Of a stretch of DNA of 64,000 nt, positions 1 to 6,398 are shown in pieces. Each line of letters starts with the position of its first letter. Position 1 is the stretch's first letter. The DNA lies in contig JAPZUD010000002.1 of assembly GCA_027533425.1 (NCBI GenBank), positions 1-64,000 on the forward strand. The letters are read 5' to 3'. This DNA comes from Beijerinckiaceae bacterium (GTDB taxonomy: Bacteria; Pseudomonadota; Alphaproteobacteria; Rhizobiales; Beijerinckiaceae). The notes under the pieces were generated by a model. That model worked only from the letters and a program-made list of their open reading frames with translations, was not told the DNA's origin and did no database searches. The position numbers were made by a program, and so were the translations under genes.

Positions 1-56
1 TCCTGCTCCTTCAGTATCCCGATGATCTGCTCTTCTGAAAAACGTGATGGCTTCAT
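1..56 (-). CDS. IS3-family transposase OrfA, N-terminus only (cut by window edge)
   Basis: Reading the minus strand from the ATG at 56-54 gives MKPSRFSEEQIIGILKEQ before the window ends. This is the recognisable beginning of IS3-family OrfA proteins, which carry a helix-turn-helix that binds the terminal inverted repeats and are normally fused to OrfB by programmed frameshifting. Only 18 residues are visible, so completeness and activity cannot be judged. Confidence 0.7.
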   Translation of the reverse strand, partial: MKPSRFSEEQIIGILKEQ

Positions 57-117
57 CCGTCGTCTCCTTCGCGACGGACTCTACTCATTCCTGGAGGAAG
101 TTCAGGGTCTCAGGTCA
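1..117 (-). mobile_element. IS3-family insertion sequence, left end only
   Basis: The minus strand opens with TGACCTGAGACCC at about 117 and runs through an untranslated leader into a transposase OrfA start at 56. IS3-family elements typically begin with 5'-TG and have OrfA starting within the first 100 bases, so 117 is taken as the element end by inference. The other terminus lies outside the window, so target duplication cannot be checked. The element borders an Rhs island, a common setting for IS insertions. Confidence 0.6.
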
Positions 118-306
118 CCCGTGATCGTTGAGCAGCCGAATTCAGCTTGGGTCAACCACAGCCGTCATCATCAAGCTGATTGAGTCCGGGCCCTAGTGCA
201 AGAAAGGTACGATGCTGGACAGACTGGCGTCGCTACCAGGGTGCGTCGTGCGCCATGCTTGGTAGTAAAGGTTTCATCGGCTCAACTCATCGCCGTTCGC
301 AGTCCA
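118..306. other. Gap with no recognisable gene
   Basis: Between the IS end and the first membrane-protein gene I see no convincing coding sequence, no Rhs homology and no copy of the dispersed repeat. A 69-codon open frame on the plus strand has arginine- and serine-rich composition and no recognisable domain. Confidence 0.5.
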
Positions 307-825
307 TCAATGACTCGCACCACGCGAGAGAAAGCGCACGGCAAGACTGCCAAAGACAATACCTAAATAGCAAAAATGAATGTTCATAAGGACAATTGCG
401 ACACCGAGGACCCTTGGCGCTTCGTTCCTATCAGATATCAACAATATCAATTGGACCGTTACAAAAACAAATAATAACGATCTTATAAGTGAAAAGCGCA
501 TTATCTGGAATGCTTTTAATTTTTCTGAACTCGTTACTGCTGTTACAACAACCAAAATGACTTGAAGTGCAATTGATAATGTTATTATCTCATATTTTCC
601 TTTTTTCCAAATACAGAAATAATAGGCCAGCGCAACAGGCCCAACAAGAAGACAAAAAATTGCAGTCGGAAACGCCTTTAGCTCGTCTGTGAATAGGAAT
701 TTAAATAAGTGCTCTCGTATTTTCATTGATGTATCCGAGCTCAAGACAGCTCTATCATGCATTGTAGCGATCGAAGAGATCAATACTCTCTGGCAGATGA
801 TGACGTAGCGCAAAAGGATAAACAC
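307..825 (-). CDS. AT-rich multi-pass membrane protein, candidate Rhs immunity protein
   Basis: The product is up to 172 residues with about four hydrophobic segments (roughly residues 55-72, 80-97, 112-132 and 140-162) and no recognised domain. Base composition is much more AT-rich than the chromosomal genes, like the other small membrane genes of this array. The start is uncertain: the first 21 codons run into the dispersed repeat copy at 816-993, so internal Met codons at 762 (MHDRAV) or 726 (MKIREH) may be the real starts. It lies downstream of Rhs remnant A (1057-1398) in transcription order. Each Rhs fragment here is followed or preceded by such a gene, so immunity is an inference from position only. 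Confidence 0.45.
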   Translation of the reverse strand: MFILLRYVIICQRVLISSIATMHDRAVLSSDTSMKIREHLFKFLFTDELKAFPTAIFCLLVGPVALAYYFCIWKKGKYEIITLSIALQVILVVVTAVTSSEKLKAFQIMRFSLIRSLLFVFVTVQLILLISDRNEAPRVLGVAIVLMNIHFCYLGIVFGSLAVRFLSRGASH

Positions 826-993
826 GCAGCGCTTAAAACGGCCTTACCAGGATATCCACGTGGGGAAACCCGGAAATTCGCTATAGATATCAGTAAGCGA
901 TCACATCCCGCAAAATCAGGTTAAGTCATTGATATTCCATCCATGTGGCTCAACAGCTCGAGGAGCCAAACTTTCCCCGCCCAAGTCCCTGGC
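816..993 (+). repeat. Dispersed repeat family, copy 1
   Basis: This is the first of six related segments in the window, all in the same orientation. Recognisable blocks are the 5' part with gcgcttaaaacggcc, the block ggatatccacgtgggg, the block aaattcgctatagatatcag, the block catcccgcaaaatcagg and the 3' block ctcgaggagcc. Copies 1 and 2 stay similar further 3', through actttccccgcccaagtccc. It lies between Rhs remnant A and the membrane protein at 307-825. No transposase is associated. Confidence 0.75.
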
Positions 994-1056
994 GTTAGAT
1001 GCGTGGCGCATACGCAATGGGCCCATCACGTTTTGTTGGATTTTTCGACGGTCACA

Positions 1057-1398
1057 CCCGGCCTGGTTCTGCGTGACGCGGGACGCCAGACGGGATTTCC
1101 CGTCATAGACATAATCCGCCCGAACGCTCGTGCCGATCGCCACCCGCGCAATCCTTCCCGCAGCCGAGATCGTGTAACCCTACTGCGTCGTCCCGCGCGT
1201 GTCCCGCGTCATGTTGCCAGCGGCATCGTAAGCGAAGGCGCGCAACGTCGTCGTACCCTGCTTCACAGTGGCAAGGAGGCTCGTGTTGGCCGTATCCACT
1301 TCCTGCCAAGCGGAAGATTTCGGATAAGGGCTTGAAATGCCGGAAAATGCGGGATTGACCCATGCCATCGAGGGTGGCCGCACCCGCTGATGCGGCAA
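1057..1398 (-). pseudogene. Rhs core remnant A (nonsense codon, no tip)
   Basis: In one frame the minus strand encodes an Rhs YD-repeat stretch (LATVKQGTTTLRAFAYDAAG), then hits an in-frame TAG at 1182-1180. After the stop the same frame continues with the conserved core through IGTSVRADYVYDGKSRLASR to NQAG at about 1057. Copies B and C have sense codons at the stop position (CAGTACATT and CAGTATAAT; here CAGTAGGGT). After NQAG the homology ends in unrelated sequence leading into repeat copy 1, so the hyperconserved DPxG region and any toxin tip are missing. The boundary above about 1300 is uncertain. This is a dead fragment of the same core found three more times within 5 kb. Confidence 0.75.
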
Positions 1399-1552
1399 CC
1401 CGAATTCCCTCTAGGACCGGCACGCGATCGCCATTGGGGCCAGCGGTCGTCAAACCACGTCAACAGGCCGGACACATGACCGATCCCTGTCCCGAACCAA
1501 AGCCCAACTTAAGCCCCTGACCAAAAGGAGCCGTCCACACGTGACAGTGCGC

Positions 1553-1828
1553 TTACTTTTTCCTTCGATCCCAAATTTTCTGCCTCAAGTCGTCAAAGAC
1601 ATAAGACGCTATTGCAAGATAAAAAAGCAAAATAGAAGCAAAAACCGAAAACCATTCAAATGGTTGTTGACGCACGAAAACATCCCATGCGACCAAAGAT
1701 AGCGCTGGGAGGCATGGCGCAGTCAAAATAGTTGGCGAACGCCACCACGCCCTGTTCCTTTCTACCAAAATTACCAAAAAAAATATTCCTACAACAAATA
1801 TAAATAAACCAGAAATTATTATTATCAT
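1553..1828 (-). CDS. Small membrane protein, candidate immunity to Rhs tip B
   Basis: The 91-residue product has three hydrophobic segments (about residues 2-22, 34-50 and 57-75) and a basic C-terminus (DLRQKIWDRRKK). It starts 3 bp after the Rhs B stop codon at 1832, the spacing expected of a toxin-tip/immunity pair. The gene is AT-rich. No family was recognised. A membrane-embedded immunity protein would fit a toxin that acts at the inner membrane, but that is inference. Confidence 0.6.
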   Translation of the reverse strand: MIIIISGLFIFVVGIFFLVILVERNRAWWRSPTILTAPCLPALSLVAWDVFVRQQPFEWFSVFASILLFYLAIASYVFDDLRQKIWDRRKK

Positions 1829-1831
1829 GAG

Positions 1832-2839
1832 CTAAAATCCCATTTCTTTAAGAGCCGCGCCAACAGGCGATGTATTTTTGCAATTGCAATTACTTGTTCC
1901 AAACTGATTACCTAACGGGCGGTACTTCGGTTCAAGCCAATAACTTGCGTTGACCTTGGCTAGGCTGCCGATGCCAAATCCAGCCGCGGAGCTTCCCCAG
2001 CCTCCTAGCGGCTGCCCGGAAATAAGTGACTTTGTGGTATCTATAGCAGCTTTAATTGCCCCAGGAAATTTTGCTCCAACCAGCCCGCCAAGTGCAACCT
2101 GGCTAAGGTCAATACAATTGATTGCGTCTCTCCAATTCATGCCCTCAAGAAGCATATTCGATCCAAATTCGATTGCTGCACTTCCAGCCATGCCACCGAG
2201 GATACCTAGTTGGGGCGCAAACTGCCCCGTCGGGTCCGTTAGATCCATCGGCTTCTGCCCTGCAAACCCATACACACTCGGCCCGTCGCTGAGCAGCGTG
2301 GTGAGCCCCAACGGATCCGGCTGCGTATACCGCCCGAGGGTCGCATCGTAATGGCGGTGCCAGTTATAGGCGAGGCCGGCCTCGAGCTGGAACCATTGGC
2401 CGGGGAAGCGGCTGTCATTGGCGGCAGGGCCGACAATCTGATGCACCGCGCCGAAGGGCTCATATTGCGCGCGCCACACCCAGGCTTTCGCGGCGTTGGA
2501 CATCGCCACGGGGCGGTTGAGATGATCCGCATGAACCCAGAACAGGGTCGGGTTCGTGGTGCTCGTTGAGCCATCGAGAACCGCGACCGGCAGATCATCC
2601 ATCCAGATATATTCCCGGACGGTGGTGCCGGTCGCATTCACCTCGGCGATCACGCGGTTGTCGTTATCGTGGAACAGGCGCTCGACAGGCTTTGCCGCGA
2701 AAGTGGGAACCGGTTTCGCGCAGCAAAGCCGTGAGAAAGACACTTTTCCGGCCCCGGCCTGGTTCTGCGTGACGCGGGAAGCCAAACGGGATTTCCCGTC
2801 ATAGATGTAATCCGCCCGAACGCTCGTGCCGATCGCCAC
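1832..2839 (-). CDS. Rhs core/C-terminal tip B (orphan, frameshifted from its upstream half)
   Basis: The 335-residue frame opens at a GTG inside the conserved Rhs core (AIGTSVRADYIYDGKSRLAS). It continues through the hyperconserved end (RYTQPDPLGL, SVYGF, DLTDPTGQF) to about residue 205, then about 130 residues of unique tip rich in Gly and Ala with hydrophobic helices and an NCNCK motif near the end. Rhs tips after the DPxG motif are polymorphic toxins in known systems; this tip matches no family I recognise. Relative to copy C the core carries about 20 extra residues (around 30-51) encoded by a palindromic insertion. The upstream half (to 3110) is in another frame because of an 11-bp tandem duplication at 2891-2912, so this is probably a displaced orphan tip. 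An immunity-like gene follows after 3 bp. Confidence 0.75.
   Translation of the reverse strand: MAIGTSVRADYIYDGKSRLASRVTQNQAGAGKVSFSRLCCAKPVPTFAAKPVERLFHDNDNRVIAEVNATGTTVREYIWMDDLPVAVLDGSTSTTNPTLFWVHADHLNRPVAMSNAAKAWVWRAQYEPFGAVHQIVGPAANDSRFPGQWFQLEAGLAYNWHRHYDATLGRYTQPDPLGLTTLLSDGPSVYGFAGQKPMDLTDPTGQFAPQLGILGGMAGSAAIEFGSNMLLEGMNWRDAINCIDLSQVALGGLVGAKFPGAIKAAIDTTKSLISGQPLGGWGSSAAGFGIGSLAKVNASYWLEPKYRPLGNQFGTSNCNCKNTSPVGAALKEMGF
2689..2729. repeat. Palindromic insertion inside the Rhs B core coding sequence
   Basis: The segment has nested inverted arms: GCTTTGC (2689-2695) with GCAAAGC (2723-2729) and CGCGAAA (2696-2702) with TTTCGCG (2714-2720), around an 11-base spacer. It is absent from Rhs copy C, where the flanking core sequences are joined directly. 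The extra DNA is about 60 bp and keeps the reading frame, adding about 20 residues. It resembles RPE-like or REP-like palindromic elements that insert within genes; the exact family is not identified. Confidence 0.65.
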
Positions 2840-3110
2840 CCGTGCAATCCTTCCCGCAGCCGAGATGGTGTAAATGTACTGCGTCGTCCCGCGCGTGTCT
2901 TGCGCGTGTCCCGCGTCATGTTGCCGGCGGCATCGTAGGTGAAGGCCCGCAACGTCGTCGTGCCCTGCTTCACCGTCGCAAGACGGTTGGTGTTCGCGGT
3001 ATAGGCATAGCTATGGGTGAAGGCCGTGCCCGAGGTTGGCGTGCGCACCTCGGTCAGGCGATTGCCAACCTTGTCATACGTACAGGCCCGCGTGCCATAG
3101 AGCCCAAGGC
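2840..3110 (-). pseudogene. Upstream half of Rhs core B, out of frame with its tip
   Basis: From about 3110 the minus strand encodes Rhs YD-repeat sequence (TYDKVGNRLTEVRTP, then YTANTNRLATVKQGTTTLRA and AAGNMTRDTR) with no start codon of its own. It begins immediately after the stop codon of the membrane-protein gene at 3114-3347. An 11-bp tandem duplication (2891-2901 and 2902-2912, gcgcgtgtctt/gcgcgtgtccc) shifts the frame before the Rhs B tip. Copy A has a single unit at the equivalent place. The fragment is the 5' end of an orphan cassette, not a complete Rhs gene. Confidence 0.7.
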
Positions 3111-3113
3111 TGC

Positions 3114-3347
3114 TTATGATAACCTTACCGCAAGGCGGATGGCAAAGCCCATGCCATAGCTAAAACATACCATGAAAAATATATCCTCCGCTATTCTAAC
3201 ATCCCCATCACCAAAATAGTCTTTGAAAAAAATCAATATAAATAAAATTGTTTCTGAAACGCCCCAATACTCCTTCTTATTCGCCGCCTCCCAATAGATG
3301 CGAATAACAAATGCACTCCACACAATTAGGGTGGCTATCCAAAGCAT
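3114..3347 (-). CDS. Small membrane protein, candidate immunity to Rhs tip C
   Basis: The 77-residue product has an N-terminal hydrophobic segment (LWIATLIVWSAFVIRI), a second around residues 30-45 and a third near the C-terminus (IFFMVCFSYGMGFAIRLAV). It begins 16 bp downstream of the Rhs C stop and ends directly against the Rhs B core fragment. It is AT-rich like the other immunity-like genes and matches no family I recognise. Assignment as immunity rests on its position. Confidence 0.6.
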   Translation of the reverse strand: MLWIATLIVWSAFVIRIYWEAANKKEYWGVSETILFILIFFKDYFGDGDVRIAEDIFFMVCFSYGMGFAIRLAVRLS

Positions 3348-3363
3348 TATTTATTTCCCTAAT

Positions 3364-4254
3364 TCAGAAGAAGGGCACCCAATTGAGAATTTTTGGTCCT
3401 TGCAGTGCTGACCCTCCGTTATATCCGACGGGCGGCGTGATTTGATTTACAGAGCCCGCAACGAAACTGTTGAAGGCTTGGTACCCAATATACGGTTTTA
3501 TCCATGGTTGACTCCGGTCTTTTATTAAAGTCCCAAGACCAGGAGATACAAATCCGAAAGCAGCAGCAACTGCTACATCAATAAATTCAACGCATGCAAA
3601 AGAATTGCGCCAACTAAGACCTCTGTAGTATTTATTATAAATTACTTGCGTTCCAAGATTCCAAAGCGCTCCTCCCAAGGCAGAGCCAATTCCAAACTGT
3701 CCTGTCGGGTCTGTTACCTCAAGCGGCTTCTGCCATGCATACCCATACACACTCGGCCCGTCGCTGAGCAGCGTGGCAAGCCCCAACGGATCCGGCTGCG
3801 TATACCGCCCGAGGGTCGCATCGTAATGGCGGTGCCAGTTATAGGCGAGGCCGGCTTCGAGCTGGAACCATTGGCCGGGGAAGCGGCTGTCATTGGCGGC
3901 AGGGCCGACAATCTGATGCACAGTACCGAAGGGCTCGTATTGCGCGCGCCAGACCCAGGCTTTCGCGGCGTTGGACATCGCCACGGGGCGGTTGAGATGA
4001 TCCGCATGCACGAAGAACAGGGTCGGGTTCGTGGTGCTCGTTGAGCCATCGAGAACCGCGATGGGCAGATCATCCATCCAGATATATTCCCGGACGGTGG
4101 TGCCGGTGGCATTCACCTCGGCGATGACGCGGTTGTCGTTATCGTGGAACAGGCGCGTGGTGCCGGCGCCGGCCTGGTTCTGCGTGACGCGGGACGCCAG
4201 ACGGGATTTCCCGTCATAGACATAATCCGCCCGAACGCTCGTGCCGATCGCCAC
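3364..4254 (-). CDS. Rhs core/C-terminal tip C (orphan tip)
   Basis: The 296-residue frame starts at a GTG in the Rhs core. It is nearly identical to copy B up to the DPTGQF motif at about residue 187, then has a completely different tip of about 109 residues (GIGSALGGALWNLGTQV onward, ending NWVPFF). Homology to the core reaches upstream only to about 4293, where the sequence becomes unrelated, so there is no N-terminal Rhs body. Near-identity of the shared core with abrupt divergence after DPxG is the signature of tip exchange by recombination. The tip is hydrophobic and AT-rich and not recognised. An immunity-like gene follows 16 bp downstream. Confidence 0.75.
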   Translation of the reverse strand: MAIGTSVRADYVYDGKSRLASRVTQNQAGAGTTRLFHDNDNRVIAEVNATGTTVREYIWMDDLPIAVLDGSTSTTNPTLFFVHADHLNRPVAMSNAAKAWVWRAQYEPFGTVHQIVGPAANDSRFPGQWFQLEAGLAYNWHRHYDATLGRYTQPDPLGLATLLSDGPSVYGYAWQKPLEVTDPTGQFGIGSALGGALWNLGTQVIYNKYYRGLSWRNSFACVEFIDVAVAAAFGFVSPGLGTLIKDRSQPWIKPYIGYQAFNSFVAGSVNQITPPVGYNGGSALQGPKILNWVPFF

Positions 4255-4321
4255 CCGCGCAATCCTTCCCGCAGCCGAGATGGTGTAATTATACTGCCGC
4301 CCAATCTATCTGCTTTGAAAT

Positions 4322-4450
4322 TTACAATTCGCAAACTAATCCGTAACCTGTGTATCTACCTCCCGCATCTAAGCATTTATCTATACGGTATTGGACTATC
4401 AAAGTCACGATAAATATCAAAAAAATTAAAACTTTGACATTTCTTTTCAT
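4322..4450 (-). CDS. 42-residue membrane-anchored small protein (immunity-like)
   Basis: A complete frame from ATG (4450-4448) to TAA (4324-4322) encodes MKRNVKVLIFLIFIVTLIVQ followed by YRIDKCLDAGGRYTGYGLVCEL. It has a basic N-terminus, one hydrophobic helix, then a short tail with two cysteines in a C-LDAGGRY-C arrangement. Tiny proteins with an N-terminal helix and a C-x2-GGR/GGxW-C tail are, from memory, common beside Rhs and other polymorphic toxins. It sits about 30 bp upstream of the Rhs C core fragment, the same gene order as the other array members, so its own toxin tip appears to have been lost. It is AT-rich. It is short enough to be missed by routine gene calling. Confidence 0.6.
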   Translation of the reverse strand: MKRNVKVLIFLIFIVTLIVQYRIDKCLDAGGRYTGYGLVCEL

Positions 4451-4602
4451 CAGACTCTATCCATGAAACCGCGCAAACGGTATGGGCTGCAGGATTTATT
4501 GTAAAACGCCTGAGGCACGGATCCATAAATTCGTCCCATAACGTTTTTGCATATTAATCAGCCTCTGAGTCTTTCTGTGTGACGACTTCCGCCCCTCCGA
4601 AA

Positions 4603-4890
4603 TCATCGTGCTTCGGCATGCTCAAGGCTGATCTTCAGCCTAGCTCCTGTTGCTGCTGCGTAGCGCTGCAAGGCTTTCATGGACGGACTCACCTGCCCGC
4701 TTTCGAGCTTGGCGACATAGGACTGCGAGGTCTTCATCTTCTCGGCCACCTGAGCCTGGGTCATGTCCGCTTCAGCACGGGCCCGGATCAGCGCCTCGGC
4801 AAGGGAGAATTCCTCAGCCATGGCGTCATATTCGGCACGGACATCGTCGCGCTTCAGAAGCTCCTTCTTCAGATCATCGAGACTGGTCAT
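4603..4890 (-). CDS. XRE-family antitoxin of a HigBA-type toxin-antitoxin system
   Basis: The 95-residue protein carries an XRE helix-turn-helix at about residues 37-92 (ADMTQAQVAEKMKTSQSYVA, then KLESGQVSPSMKALQRYA). The N-terminal 35 residues probably cover or bind the toxin. Its start overlaps the toxin stop by 4 bp (4887-4890), giving the toxin-first gene order typical of HigBA. Such antitoxins neutralise the toxin and repress their own operon. The pair sits between Rhs fragments D and C and has ordinary GC content compared with the AT-rich tips. Confidence 0.85.
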   Translation of the reverse strand: MTSLDDLKKELLKRDDVRAEYDAMAEEFSLAEALIRARAEADMTQAQVAEKMKTSQSYVAKLESGQVSPSMKALQRYAAATGARLKISLEHAEAR

Positions 4891-5207
4891 TTCACATCCT
4901 CTGCTCGCTTCAAGGCGAGCTCTATTTCCCGTCGTGAGGTTTTCTGCGTCTTCTTGGCAAAGACCCGGACCACGACGACCCGCTTCGGCTTTGCCACCAC
5001 ATAGAGAGCGCGGGAAATGCCATCCCGGCCCTTCATGCGCATTTCCCAGAGAGGTCCCTCAATATGCTTCACATGGGGCTCTCCGACGCGCTCAAGCCCC
5101 ACCGCCTGAATCAGGTCGCCAATCCGCAAAAATCGGGCAATCTGATCGGACGGCAAAGCGCTAAGCTCAGCCATCACCACATCGTTCAAGACCTCAATCT
5201 TCCACAT
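4887..5207 (-). CDS. RelE/HigB-family (Gp49-like) toxin
   Basis: The 106-residue protein has the layout of phage-derived Gp49-like/HigB toxins: MWKIEVLNDVVMAELSALP, then HVKHIEGPLWEMRMKGRDGI and ALYVVAKPKRVVVVRVFAKK, with a basic C-terminus. Family members are ribosome-dependent mRNA interferases that block translation. It is co-transcribed with the downstream XRE antitoxin through a 4-bp overlap. No Shine-Dalgarno sequence is visible before the ATG at 5207. A 10-bp palindrome lies just upstream and may be the operator. Confidence 0.85.
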   Translation of the reverse strand: MWKIEVLNDVVMAELSALPSDQIARFLRIGDLIQAVGLERVGEPHVKHIEGPLWEMRMKGRDGISRALYVVAKPKRVVVVRVFAKKTQKTSRREIELALKRAEDVK

Positions 5208-5225
5208 GTTAATATATCAAATCTG

Positions 5226-5235
5226 ACGTTAACGT
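5226..5235. promoter_or_regulatory. Palindrome upstream of the toxin-antitoxin operon, candidate operator
   Basis: ACGTTAACGT is a perfect 10-bp palindrome 19 bp upstream of the toxin start codon. XRE antitoxins commonly autorepress from such sites. A TTGAAC box (5239-5234, minus strand) lies 17 bp from TATATT (5216-5211), a good sigma-70 match. However, the -10 box is only 3 bp from the start codon, so that promoter would not give a normal leader. Confidence 0.4.
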
Positions 5236-5276
5236 TCAAGGGTCGCGCTCTGCATCAATGATGCTAGAGGTGGCCA

Positions 5277-5453
5277 GAAAGATAAAGACGCAGCGCTTAA
5301 AGCAGCTTTACCCGGATATCCGCGTGGGGAAGCGCCGAAATTCGCTATAGATATCAGTGAGCGATCTCATCCCGCAAAATCGGGTTAAGTCATTGATATT
5401 CCATCCATGTGGCCCGACAGCTCGAGGAGCCAAACTTTCCCCGCCCAAGTCCC
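5277..5453 (+). repeat. Dispersed repeat family, copy 2
   Basis: This is the most complete copy beside copy 1, with blocks agcgcttaaagcagcttta, ggatatccgcgtggggaagc, aaattcgctatagatatcag, catcccgcaaaatcggg and ctcgaggagcc. Similarity to copy 1 extends 3' through actttccccgcccaagtccct. It lies between the toxin-antitoxin pair and Rhs fragment D. The interval 5208-5520 contains no other gene that I can support. Confidence 0.75.
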
Positions 5454-5520
5454 TGCCGCCAGACGCGTGGTATTTCCACGCCCGGATCATCATCGAACGA
5501 CAGCTCACCGACGGCGGTTC

Positions 5521-5695
5521 CCGGCCTGGTTCTGCGTGACGCGGCTCGCCAGACGGGATTTCCCGTCATACGTGTAATCCGCCCGAACGCTCGTGCCGAT
5601 CGCCACCCGCGCAATCCTTCCCGCTGCCGAGATGGTGTAATTATACTGCGACGTCCCGCGTGTGTCCCGCGTCATGTTGCCGGCGGCGTCGAAAA
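5521..5695 (-). pseudogene. Rhs core remnant D
   Basis: The minus strand encodes the same core segment as the other copies, from DAAGNMTRDTRGTSQYNYTI through IGTSVRADYTYDGKSRLASR to NQAG, followed by a stop a few codons later. It has no hyperconserved DPxG region and no tip. Its 5' end abuts the stop codon of the membrane-protein gene at 5697-5888. The 3' boundary at NQAG is the same as in remnant A, so both lost their tips at the same core position. Confidence 0.7.
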
Positions 5696-5696
5696 A

Positions 5697-5888
5697 CTAA
5701 ATCAACCCGCGCCTTTCAAGCCAATCGAGAAAGTATTTCAGACCGAACAGGTATGCAATAACAATTGCAAAGGCAATCAAATCGCCGAACAAAGAACGGA
5801 ACCACCCTTCTGGCCCGCCTCCCGCTGCAAGACCGAGAATCATGAACCCAACTATTCCAAGAACGCGGCGCCTCGTGAACCACGTCAT
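5697..5888 (-). CDS. Small membrane protein, candidate immunity protein D
   Basis: The 63-residue product starts MTWFTRRRVLGIVGFMILGL and has two hydrophobic segments (about residues 9-23 and 37-52) with a basic C-terminus (DWLERRGLI). Its ATG at 5888 overlaps by 4 bp (ATGA) the stop codon of an open frame that looks like the end of a lost Rhs tip (5885-6052), and its own stop is followed at once by Rhs remnant D. Toxin tip, immunity and next core fragment in that order is the array pattern seen elsewhere here. No family was recognised. Confidence 0.5.
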   Translation of the reverse strand: MTWFTRRRVLGIVGFMILGLAAGGGPEGWFRSLFGDLIAFAIVIAYLFGLKYFLDWLERRGLI

Positions 5889-6052
5889 CGGCTGATGTAC
5901 GACTTACTGCCGTCTCCATTTCTAGATTCTGAAGTGGCGCTAATTTCTTCAACTGTGCCGACAGATGTCAACGAATTCGAAGCTGTTGAGACACTATCGG
6001 AGGAAAAATTTTTGCACACGCTGTTGTCGCCCCTTAAGTTTCGGTCGCTACA
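5885..6052 (-). pseudogene. Remnant of an Rhs toxin tip (C-terminal end only)
   Basis: A frame without a start codon is open for 55 codons and ends with SKSYISR and TGA at 5887-5885, overlapping the ATG of the 63-residue membrane protein. It is AT-rich and Ser/Asn-rich, unlike the surrounding chromosome. There is no Rhs core upstream, only dispersed repeat copy 3. The call as a truncated toxin tip rests on gene order and stop/start overlap. Confidence 0.35.
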
Positions 6053-6092
6053 TCATCTTCCGCAGCAATTCCGCATCTCTCGCGTTGCTCCG

Positions 6093-6260
6093 CAGGATAA
6101 ACTTGCGACACTTGAAGCAGCCTTAATGGGGTATCCGCGTGGAGCCGAGCGGAAATTCGCTATAGAAATCAGTGACCGGTCCCATGCCGCAGAATCGGGT
6201 TCAGTTCCTGATTTTCAGACGATGTGGCTCGACCGCTCGAGAAGCCAAGCTTTCTTCGGT
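6093..6260 (+). repeat. Dispersed repeat family, copy 3
   Basis: This more diverged copy has blocks cttgaagcagcctta, gtatccgcgtgga, ggaaattcgctatag, gccgcagaatcggg and ggctcgaccgctcgag. It lies upstream of the YqaA-like gene. Nothing else is recognisable between 6053 and 6398. Confidence 0.65.
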
Positions 6261-6398
6261 CCTGTCTGGGTTTCCGGAGGCCGATGACGCCCAAGCCCCC
6301 TCCCCTGAATGCAGAATGCCCAATACTGAAATCTGGACATCCTAACGCAAAGCGCTAACTGAAACGGGGCAAGGCGCGTGCCGGGTTGAAGGGCTGCA

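Noticed and set aside
5211-5239. Sigma-70 promoter TTGAAC-N17-TATATT for the toxin-antitoxin operon
   Set aside because: The boxes match well, but transcription would start at or after the toxin ATG. I list only the palindrome as a candidate operator.
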